Shown here piece after piece: positions 54,300 through 64,000 of a stretch of DNA of 64,000 nucleotides (position 1 is its first letter; each line of letters starts with the position of its first letter). This DNA comes from Trissonchulus latispiculum (lineage: Eukaryota > Nematoda > Enoplea > Enoplida > Ironidae), in contig JASAND010006533.1 in NCBI GenBank assembly GCA_030248195.1, positions 1 to 64,000 of the forward strand. Direction: 5' to 3'. Under the pieces are notes generated by a model, which was not told the DNA's origin, made no database searches, and saw nothing but the letters and a program-made list of their open reading frames with translations. A program made the translations under genes and the position numbers.

Positions 54300-54855
54300 A
54301 CTTATCAATGCGTCTATCAAAAGATATTGAGCACACCAACCAAGCAAGATTCCGCGGGTTCGTTCAAGCTAGGTTTTGCCTCAAAATGATTCCACGAAAT
54401 TGAGCTGGCATGGCCGGAATTGCGCTGTCTAGTTTTTGTCAAAATCAAATTCCAGTTTCCTGGATGGAATCCTGCTGACTGGGATAAGGCACGCAATCTT
54501 TTTGCTGAATTGAGCTATGTTTTTGTGGAATTAAGCTTCGATATGGCTTGGACTGAGTAAGACACGTAAGTTTTAAACTTAATTGAACCAACGTTTTTAG
54601 ATTTCAACTTAAATGATTCTTCGACTGGGCTTAGCCTTAAAATCATTTAAAGCTGGAAAAGCTGGAAACCTGCTGCCAAGAATTACGTTTAACCAAATTC
54701 CACGGTATTAAGCTGGATCGGTAGGAATGCAGCTGGCTGGTTTTTGCCTCAAAAAGATTCCGTGGAATAAAGCAAGCATAATTTCGATGCGCCCCATCCG
54801 CGGAATCTTGCTTGGTTGGTGTACTCAATATCTTTTGATAGGTGCATAAGTTCAA
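54300..54855. mobile_element. Foldback element with ~55-bp arms
   Basis: The 44-bp core CTATCAAAAGATATTGAG...CCGCGG at 54314-54357 is repeated in reverse at 54798-54841 with one mismatch. The similarity extends outward over AACTTAT. The interior holds three related GATTCCxxGGAAT-like blocks. It is non-coding; target duplication unclear. Confidence 0.6.
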
Positions 54856-55799
54856 GGCAGCATTAATCTTGTTTCTCTAACTAACTGCTGAGCCAATTAT
54901 AAATTACATTTTGTTAATGTTCAAGAAAACGACTTCGATATTTTAAGAGCTAATTCACTTCGAAATTTAAAATGTTCTTCAACTTCTGCAGGTGCGCCCC
55001 CCAGACCCTATGCATATCTATTTTTCGTTGTCTATTCCACTGTAACATCATAATTCAATGAGCACGCAATGGAAGAAGATTCTTAGTCTACTTTAAAAAC
55101 TCGTAGAAACCTACTAATACGATGCTAGATGCGTCTATAGCGAAGAGAATCGATTTTTGTAATTTCACACAGTCGCACTCCAAAACAAAAATACGCAATA
55201 TTTACCCAGGTCTGATTTCATGTACTCTTGTTATTACACAGCCTTCCCATGATGGATTAAATCTTGTTTTATTTGTTTATTCTTTTTTGCAGATATTCTT
55301 AACAGTTACCGAACAGAGCAGTTTTTGCTGTAATAACAGAGACTAGGCTTAGTGTCATACTCTTACACATCACGTACTCTTCTTTACTAATAAATTGTTA
55401 GTGATTAGTTGATTAGTGTTGCAGTATTCATGAACAAAACAATTGAAAAAATCAAGAGTACATAAAACCAACATGTTTTGAAGCTTCTGGTGCTTTTTTG
55501 TAGGTAAAGGACTAGTTATTTTGGAAGCTGCGAAAACTTTCAAAACGTTCGCATATTCAATCATATCAGCGAAAGGTAAAGTTTTAAATTTAACAGTTAA
55601 CAGTTAACAGTTAAAAGAAGTAGAAGAAAAAGTTTTAATACTCATAAAGCGTCGGCTTTACAATGCTACGGCGTATTACGTTCAACCGTTACAAGAACCG
55701 ACGTTCCTCCAGCAAATTTACGGCATTTTACTTTTTACACCAACAGTAAATAGCATTGGTAAGACAACGTTATGAGCATATACAGGAAAGAGGAGGACT
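54856..55799. other. Spacer with MITE-end fragments
   Basis: CATGTACTCTTG near 55218, CACGTACTCTT near 55370 and TCAAGAGTACATAAAA near 55452 are isolated family termini, evidence of broken or nested copies. No gene. Confidence 0.4.
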
Positions 55800-58060
55800 A
55801 CAGTGGTCACCTAACCCTCTCCCTCATCAGAAAGCGGTCAAAGTTTAAACTTTTAATTGCTAATTTAAAACAGTTTGGGTCTGTCAGCATGACAATTTCT
55901 TGCCGTAAAGCATTCCAAAGTTTGGAAAACGGTAAAACGAAACTGTTACGAACAACATCAAGTGTACCCACACTTTAATTTCAATCCATGGCTTCTGTAA
56001 CTGAAACTATTATCAAACGCAACAAGCAATATTTTCTGCAAAAAGCTTATGGTACCAAAGGTACATTTTTCATAAATTGTAGGCCTGCTGCGCAGTATAT
56101 CAATATTTTAGCAAGAACTTATCTGACTACCAATATAATTTTATGTAATAAAATATAAAATATTAAAATACACGTAATTTACTTGTGGAAACAGTTCTTT
56201 TAAGAATTCTAAGTACAAATCATATCCTCCCTATTTTAAAGCACAGAAGATGTACATTCATGTTAAAATCTATGTTCTGCGTGGAGTCTGCGTGCATAAC
56301 GGAAGGCCGAGCAAATTTAAGAGACCTGCTGCGCTGAGGCGCAGCAGAAAAAAGTTCATGAAACGGCAGATCAGTGAGATGTTTAACTAATTTAAAGCCA
56401 AACTCCAAATCAAACAGCAAACGCCTGTACTCTAAACTTTCTAGCTGCAACACACTTCATATGGCACGGTAAATTATGTTTCTAACTTCAGGTATGCGTT
56501 TTGGAAGCGACCTTTGTACTTTTTTGATACATCGATATCTTTCATAAGGAAAGGAGATCAGATTAAAGTACCTTATTCAACGAACGGTCTAACATAAGTT
56601 TTAAACATTTCCAATAAAAAACTAGTTTCTCTTGTCTTCAAAACATGCAAAATACAGGCAGACACTGCCATTGCGTTTTTCCATAATTTGCCGCAATGAG
56701 AACTAAATTTTAAGTTTGAGGTTAATTCATTACCTAGATCAGTAACGACAGATACACATTTTAGTGCTACGCCCCACATGCTATACCCAGGATCATCATC
56801 ACAACCACTACATCATGTGAATACAACACACTTCTGAAATGGTATAGATAATTGTCACTTGCTAGATACTCATATAATACGTATAAATCGTCTTGTAAAG
56901 CGTGGCTTTCCTGTTCAATCGTTTCTAAAATATCATATAATTTAGCATCATCAGCAAAAAGCAGTACGTTTGAATTTCTTAAATGCTTAAATGCTAAATT
57001 AAAAATAACAAAGGTCCAAGAACCGAACCTTCTGGCACACCGCTAGTGACCGAACAATACGTGATTTAGAATTTTCAATACAAACAGACTGTCCCCTCCT
57101 GTCTGAAAGCTTTTAATCGACGAAAGCAGATGGCCAGAAATTTGACTTTGACAATTTTAGATTAATTTTTATACGTGGAACTGTATCAAAAACCTTTGCA
57201 AAACCAATATATACAGCACGAACCTTTCCTTGGTTGTTTCTCGCATTAAACCACCTACTTGTTGATGCTAAAAGATTAGTAACGCTTGGAACGAAACCCA
57301 TGCTGTGTTCCCGTTAGAAGACTGTCAGCGACTAAAAGATCTACAATTTTACTTTTAATTAATCTCTCTAAAACTTTACAGGCAACACAAGTAAGGCTAA
57401 TTGGTCGGTGATTTCACGGATTTGATGCGTCACCCTTATTTTTATAAATTGGCACAACTTTTGCATCGAGCCACTGTGCGGCTAACTGTCCAGTTGATAA
57501 CGATTTTTTGAAAGTACGCACTAAGGGCTCGGTCACAGTAGAAGCTTCCTTACGCAGAAGGTAGGGAGGAAGACCATCGGGACCACTAGATAGCTTTGTT
57601 GGAACTTTGCTGAGTATTTTAAACACTTTTGAGTCGGTAATAGTTAAAGCTTCTAACAAATGTTCAGTTTGAGTTTCAAAATTAGGCAATACTCCATCAT
57701 CTTCAGTAAAAACCGAGCAAAACTAACTGATCTTGGAATACTTCCACTTTGCAAGAATTTTCCATATAATACACGTTGTCCTTGCAAATACCTTTAGGGA
57801 TGGTACCTTTTGGAACAAGTTTTCCTTTCACGTAACTGAAGAACCGATTTTATCCCTTGAATTTAGAATATTTGCTTCAATATTATTATAGCAAGAGAAG
57901 CTAGCTGCTTTGCGTGTTTGGCAAAAGCTTAAATTTTAACTTGTTAATGCGTGTCTTGTTTCGTTTATAAGAACGTCAAAGCCGACTTTTCTTTGCGTAT
58001 GTTCTAGTAGTTTCTCGAGATTAGGACTTTCTACCCCTTGACATAAATTTTATTTTTGGA
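55800..58060 (-). pseudogene. Jockey/CR1-like LINE relic
   Basis: On the minus strand, broken frames give a LINE ORF2 in order: an endonuclease-RT linker near 57700-58050; the RT start LSSGPDGLPPYLLRK and WLDAKVVPIYKNKG (57414-57689); HRPISLTCVACKVLERLI; TQHGFVPSVTNLLAS; VYIGFAKVFDTV; and further down SLEYRRLLFDLEFGFKLV near 56430, then LPFSKLWNALRQEIV near 55900. These are the RT and C-terminal landmarks of Jockey/CR1-type elements. The YADD box is lost, and stops and frameshifts are many. Confidence 0.75.
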
Positions 58061-58549
58061 ATATACTAATACATGGCGTACTCCATAACATCGATAAAAA
58101 TATCCTCATACTATCAATACACACAGCTTGACCAAACAGGGAATCCCAATCTACCAGTTATTGGTAATAAGTTTAGTGCAGCTAGCCCTGGCCAGAACTG
58201 GTCAAGTAAAATGAAAAACTTGTAAAGAGGTGTGCTCTAAGGTAAAAGTTAGAGCTCAAAGCTTAAAGTGTTAAAAAATTAAGTATAAAGGCAAAAATAC
58301 AAATGACTTCAAGAAACAGGCTATTACAACAGGTAAGCTTAAATCACGTGTACGAACTATTTGAACAATACTTGAGCGAATTCAAAATTTTGTATAGGTA
58401 GACAGATTTCTTCATCAAGCCTTCACTTAAAAGCAATTCGCACGCTACACTTTATTATCCCCCGAACATGCTTTAGTGAAAATTGAGCTAAGCAAGGCAT
58501 ATAACATTTGGAATGACCTTTCAGCTGTCAATGCAATGTCCCGCTGAAC

Positions 58550-61020
58550 GTTTCCTTACCTTCATCAAAAATATGCTTGATTTAGTTATTGTCTGGTAGC
58601 AATGAAATCTGCAATATTTCACTTAATATATTTTCTACTTCTACTAGACACTGAAATCGAATATTTAGATTTGGATCTGCTCTACTACGTGATGAAGAGT
58701 GGTTTGGTTTTTGGAATAAGATAAGTTTAATTTTGGTTATTAACTTAATTTTTATAGGGAAAGCAAAATTGAACAACGAGGCAATTGCAATAAAATACAA
58801 TACAATAAAATAAAATACAATACAATACGCAATACAATAAAATCGCAATACGAAATTTAATTGTAGGGTTGCTTTTGGTTCAGTTTTGAGTTTTAGAAGG
58901 ATTGTTTCCTGCATATTTTGATTCGATTAACAGAAAACTATAGCTTCCTTGATAACTTTGTTTACTCTTGTTTCTAGTTGAGGTCTGACGCAGAAAGCCA
59001 AGTGTCTATGCAGTTTACTTACCCAATAATTAACAGCCTCATAGCGGCTGTCGGATCGGAAGGAGCATGATGGGAAGGAAACTGGTACAACCTAACAAAC
59101 TTGCGCGGCATCAAAGCTAAGTTGCCATTTGATTTTAGTCTGCTATCTTGACAATTTGGTTAGACAATCTATTTGATTGGGACAGAGATGACATGGCGGG
59201 TGAAAAAGGTCCCTCTGTGTCTATCTCTGTACTCCAATCAATTTTTTTCGTTAACTTAGCGGATTTTAGCAGGAGTCTTAAAAGGATAAATAAATTAATA
59301 TATACCGTGGAAGCATTTAATATATATGAGTTTTAAATTCTCAATGTTTAATGTAAAGATGCCATTCGCACGAACTCTTAGAAGTACGGACATTTCATTT
59401 CTATTCTATCTGAGTGCTCGCCATCCCCTTCCGAATCCCTTTCTGCAGCCGTGTTTTTAGTACCCCAAGCTGTCGAGCAAGCTATGGTAGTTTTCAGCCA
59501 TCTTCGTTGTGCTTGACATGCGGGGGTCAGTGGTGGTTGGCGAGACAACCATTGCTGACCTGGGTGCAACTGAAATAACCTGACTGGCTTGGGGGTCATG
59601 TTTCTGTCCTTGACCTTCGCTTCTCCGCTTCTTGTCCGTATTTTTAAACGGTATGCGGAGAGCAGCAACGTAATGGCCACTTTGTGTGCCGCTGTTGCTG
59701 GGCCCTTCTCAAAAAAAAAACTGAAATCTTCCGGAATTTTGCTGGTATGCCGTTGTCCTAGCAGAGTAAGCTAAGTTAAACAATGTCTTCGGATTTGGAC
59801 TGCTGCTGCTGATAAAATAGTACTAAAACCAATTTCTTTGAAATTCGATCTCAGCTACTACTCACTCGTGAAAATAAAATTTCTAGAGGTCTCGACTACT
59901 GGTCCCAAACAAAAATACAGGATTTCTGGAGTTCTAATCTACTACTGATTTGGTTTGATAAAAATTGCTTTTACACTATTTGCAGACTAGATTATTCTAC
60001 TTATAGATTGTTTTAATATGCTTTATATTTAGCCGCGCATTATTTATCCATTTCATTTCATCTTGGATTATTAACATTCTATGAATCGTGCTTTTTAGTT
60101 TCTATAGTCTGTTCAAGTTATTCTATGAGATGGTTAATTTCAAGCTTAAACTTAAACCAGACTACTAGCCAAACCATTTTGTTGGCTTTTTTATATTCAC
60201 GAAGAAGTACTTGACTTTGCTTTCGCAGTGCTGTCTAGTTGGCTACAAAGTGCATATGACTACGCCCAAGCTGCACCCACTCTTTAAAAATTGTGCTCGA
60301 ATTCGCTTTATTATTAGTTTAGATTAAACCGTATCATTGAGTTCAAGCTTGAGTGCATAATAGATAAAAGTATGATAGCTGGCAGGATTGCATTTAACAT
60401 TCCATTACCATGATGCCACAGTCACATGACAGGCTGATGGCAGCTTGTAATATGCAGAGCCTAGCTTTCGGTAGATCGAGCCTCTAATGGAAGTAATGGA
60501 ACCGACGAATGGTTTATTCCCCTTCGTATGGCTGCATCCAGACTCCCCGACTTCCTGTTGATATTTTGGTACATTTGGCCCAACTTGTTGGCCGAAGCTC
60601 TTGTTACGACCATGCTGTTTAATTGTGAACATTTCACGACTTGGCTTGTTTCTGGGGGATTAATTAGCAGGCAGTCAGCCAGTATGGCATATTTAAACAA
60701 GCTGCTCTGTTTGTGTTTCATCATGGATTCACCTATGTTCCGTTTGTTGAAACTGGTCTACCAGTTTATCTTTGCAGTTTCGCTGGCCAACCATCTTTCG
60801 TCTCAGGAGTTGGAACGCATTGCTGTGCCATACGAAAGGTTGGTGGCCAGAAGGAAGATTGCGAGGTCCGTGCGCGGCAGGATGATTTTATCCATTCCAG
60901 CTTTCGACGGGGTGGATGGAACAATGGGATTAATTAGCTCCTGTTACAATTGTTACAAAGCTCCGAAGCCTCATACGACAATTGTGAACACTTCACGAAT
61001 TGGCTTGTCTTTGGAGAACT
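58550..61020. repeat. Diverged segmental duplication, copy 2
   Basis: Matches 14700-17560 in blocks (see that entry) and supplies the empty site for the MITE at 15168. An open frame at 60528-61022 (164 codons) encodes no recognisable domain. Inside it GTGAACA(C/T)TTCACGA occurs twice, near 60626 and 60985, showing an internal duplication. I do not regard it as a gene. Confidence 0.6.
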
Positions 61021-61200
61021 AATAACCGTAAGTCAATTCACGTCAAGTCAAGCGGGGCCAGTTTGGCGAATGTTGGGGCCGTAAGTTATCGGGAAGTTAT
61101 TGGGTTTAGTGACTGCAAGCTATCTACTGCGAAATGTTGATGAGATGGTTTTGGGAGATCTACAGGAAACAGAGCATTATCAGAACGACGCTTACAGGGG

Positions 61201-61377
61201 CCAGTATAAAAAGCGGACACGGACGCGAAAGCGGACCCGTGGTATAAAACGCGGACGTCATTTTTTGGTATAATCCGCGTACGTGGACGAAAGGTATAAT
61301 TAGCGTACGCGGAAGCGGACGCGAGGTTTAAGACGCGGACGCGAGGTTTGAAACGCGGACGCGGATTTCAGGTATGT
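61201..61377. repeat. GCGGACGCG motif cluster
   Basis: GCGGACGCG or near variants recurs about ten times, in places joined by GGTATAAAAC or GGTTTGAAAC, in an otherwise AT-rich neighbourhood. It resembles the subterminal motif arrays of the other MITEs, but boundaries are unclear. Confidence 0.55.
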
Positions 61378-61487
61378 AACTTTATCACAAAAAAGCACTT
61401 CTATAGAACTTTAACACAAAAGCTTTTGGACGACGTCATAAAATAGCTGCAATAATTTACAATTAAAAGGAAAATATTTAATGTCAT

Positions 61488-61730
61488 CAAGAGTACATAA
61501 TACATAAGAGTGTGACAAGAGTCACACTCTATGTAATCAGCTCGAGAGTCATGCTCTGCGCGCTAACGGCCCACGCCCCCCCCCCCAATTGCGTACCTAG
61601 TGGACCCCCCCGCAAATCAGCACCTTGTACGCAATTACGTATGTTCACTCGCTGCTGCAATATTCCATTTATCGGGACCCCCCCCGCAAATGTGACCTAT
61701 CACTTTTCAATGTCGAATGATAACATAATA
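61488..61730. repeat. CAAGAGTACATAA-family copy, right end worn
   Basis: Left end CAAGAGTACATAATACATAAG, then the GTGTGACAAGAGTCACAC hairpin and three poly-C runs. It matches 2394-2700 in reverse. The right terminus is degenerate. Confidence 0.55.
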
Positions 61731-62149
61731 ACTCTAACATAATTGGCGCCCCACCAGTTACAAATATTCCAAGTTTAAATTCTCCTCGCACGGGATTCGA
61801 TACAGTATCTGTGCAACGCGAACCACTGCAACGCGAACTAATAGTTTGTTCAAACAAAGAACCACTAGTTTGTTCAAACAAAGAACCACTAGTTTGTTCA
61901 ATCAGTAAAATAGAAACTATTTCTCAAAACGTGAACGAAAGCAATGCGTCATTGGAAGCTGTTGCATCCAGGACCATTGTACCTTCAACAGCAACAACGA
62001 TTACTTCAGATATACACAGTTCCACTTTTAGTACAAGGACTGTGACTAATACTTTTATTTCAGATGAAGCTAGAACAGCTTCTGGCCATGACGCCAAGAA
62101 GCCAATCGTGGTCAGTGCCGCCAACCCTCAGTTGGGCCAAGATCCATGA
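61724..62149 (+). other. Ser/Thr-rich open frame, unassigned
   Basis: Open for 141 codons after a TAA at 61721. The first part carries an imperfect eight-residue repeat (KEPLVCSN) from a 24-base tandem unit at 61836-61899. The remainder is Ser/Thr-rich. The start TTGGCGCC near 61743 resembles LTR-element primer-site regions, but no LTR was found. No family recognised; low confidence as a gene. Confidence 0.3.
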
Positions 62150-64000
62150 TCATCGGCTCAATCGACTGCTTCCATCGTTCAGCTTCAATTCATGTACACC
62201 AATGGAACCTTGTACCCCTTCAGTCCACTTCCAGGACCAATTAGACCTTCACTTAATCTGCCTAGCGCAGTTACTGAAGGGAAGAAAACCCCATGTCCTT
62301 AACTGACTAAAACTCGAAACTGAAAATGAACTATTTCCATTATTGACTTAAGGTGGTAGTGTCCTTTCGTGCAGTGCTTTTGTGGTGATTTTTTGAAACG
62401 CTGTAACGTTCGCAATTTTGGGAGTTGGAAAGAGCTTCATACATCGTTTTAAAGCTTATTATCTGTAGACTAACATGAGCTCAAGAAACTGGCAAAATTA
62501 GTAAAAAATAGCAGAAATTTTCAGACGTGCTGACATCTAACAGGGTGAATATAGAACAAACATTTTTGAACATTGATTTCTCAAAACTGAAGAATCGGCC
62601 AAAACTTTTTCTTGTGCTATCATACAGAGGATATATGGGCCGAGGGACGTTTTTTAGATTTGGCTCAACAAGCCTCAATACTCCGGAAAATCAGGCAAAC
62701 GTGCGGCGACACGAAAGTTCGCAAATTTGTATTCAGTTTTCTCGCAACTGGAGTCGTTTTAGCTCAAACAAAGAAAAACGTCCCTCCGCAGAAGTACGAA
62801 TTTGGATTTTGCCAAAAATCTGGAATCCGTCGACTAGTTTTTGAGAATTCGATGTTCGAAACAAAATAATCGCAGTTTCGCCAAAATGGTTTTTCGGCCA
62901 AATCTCTAGCTTAAAGCAATAAAATTCGGCTAATAGACATTCATAAAATGTGCATTTAGACGCTGTATCGATTGAGTATAAATAAGCCAACTTTGTCCAT
63001 AACATGTGGCAGTAATTTTGAAAAAGCTGATTTCCTCAAAAATGGCCATTTTTTGACCCTCAAAACAGTTTTTTGCTTATACTGACTTCACCACTGGAGA
63101 TAGCTCAAAAATTGTAAAAACAAATATGTTCATTTTCGTGTCCTCTTTCCAGACATAACCACCGGTCCCGTGTCCTGACTACCTACTGGAATCCCAAGGC
63201 CAAAAACCAAAACTTTCCTATTTTTTGGCCTGAAAATACGGGGCTGGTCCCAGAATGTTAAAGAGCTCGGAAATAGGCTCTTTTGTAAGTTTTAGCCATT
63301 TACGTGAAAGATAAAAGCCGTATGAGTGCTTTCATCTTTTCTTTCACTTTGTAGTATGTATGTTTTGAAACCATTTCGCAATTTTGAAATTGCAACAAAT
63401 TTACGTAAGCGTGGTCGTTTTCATTTTACCCCAGGAGTGCCATATACAAATTAAGTTTTATATTATCCCTTTCTATGGAACGTTCTGTGCTGTGTTGTCT
63501 TGCCTGCGATCTGCTATAAGCAGTCGCACCTTAGACTCTTGGCATATTCTTTAGTCTTGTAGTTGCTTTCCTTGAGTCTTGCAGTTAGTATTGAATTATC
63601 CTCAATAAAGAGCGGTTGCGCTCTAGCTGTAGTTTCTAGTGGGTTAAAGTCATAACATCTGCTCATTTCTCAAACCTAAGTTACGCCAACCACCCCTATT
63701 TATCAAGGAAACCCGGTGGTAACTGAAAATCCGCGGACACTAATTGATGCAATACTAGACAATGCACAGTGTACTTGTACTGGAGAAGAATATTTGTTGA
63801 AGCTAGATTTTCTAATCAGTGAGCCGGGGAGTTATTTCAAAACTATTCGATCAGCATGCCATCAGTAAATAAGAAATACCCTAACTTGTAGTGAATTCTA
63901 TCCCTAATCATTTGGAATTCTTAAAGGTGTGTTAAAATAAACCTTAATGTGGTGATTCCTTTTGGAGACATCAACTTTGAACGCTTACAACTCTTCCAAT
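62150..64000. other. Non-coding end of the window
   Basis: No exon supported. The stretch from 62350 on has overlapping short frames on both strands without motifs and is probably old transposon sequence. At 63690-63850 a block resembles 53100-53240. Confidence 0.4.

Noticed and set aside
60528..61022. 164-codon hydrophobic protein
   Set aside because: Lies in a repeated block with internal duplication. No splice context or family; the hydrophobic residues come from AT-rich codons.

Overview
This is nuclear DNA from an animal, most likely an invertebrate. Genes are split by GT-AG introns, the background is AT-rich, and most of the window is transposon debris. The host-type genes are a MAM-domain protein (about 3.9-9.6 kb, +), an F-box protein with a broken frame (34.3-35.5 kb, +) and a multi-pass protein of the insect gustatory-receptor kind. 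The receptor has an intact four-exon copy (46.3-52.7 kb, -) and a decayed copy (0.6-2.3 kb, +). Receptor, BEL/Pao and Ty3 sequences point to an arthropod-like or other protostome genome; the species cannot be named from this evidence.

Layout. 0-2.3 kb: LTR fragment and receptor pseudogene. 3.9-9.6 kb: MAM gene with transposon-filled introns. 10-22.5 kb: short inverted-repeat elements, an RTE-like LINE relic, one half of a diverged segmental duplication and a Ty3 integrase relic. 22.7-29 kb: an apparently intact Tx1/L1-like LINE. 29-34 kb: non-coding, with a large foldback and nested hAT-like elements. 34-41 kb: F-box gene, rearranged Ty3 element, and a BEL/Pao fragment inside a 7-bp-TSD inverted-repeat element. 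41-46 kb: LTR end and a GC-richer RS/NADAR reading frame. 46-53 kb: receptor gene, whose first intron holds a Cys-rich frame, hairpin-rich DNA and a ~190-bp tandem repeat. 53-64 kb: foldbacks, a Jockey/CR1-like LINE relic, the second half of the duplication and small repeats.

The most striking feature is the pairing of retroelements with NADAR, the YbiA-like N-glycosidase fold known to act on riboflavin intermediates and to remove ADP-ribose from guanine. ORF1 of the intact LINE is an RRM-like region, a CCHC knuckle and a full NADAR domain with its acidic residues in place. A second, very different NADAR-like domain lies at 43.1-44.3 kb behind an arginine/serine-rich N-terminus, interrupted by one in-frame stop and followed by an LTR-like end. 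Strings of perfect, mutually unrelated stem-loops lie next to both (28.84-28.99 kb and 45.55-45.73 kb), and a third set lies at 49-51 kb. I could run no searches, so family calls rest on motifs read by eye.
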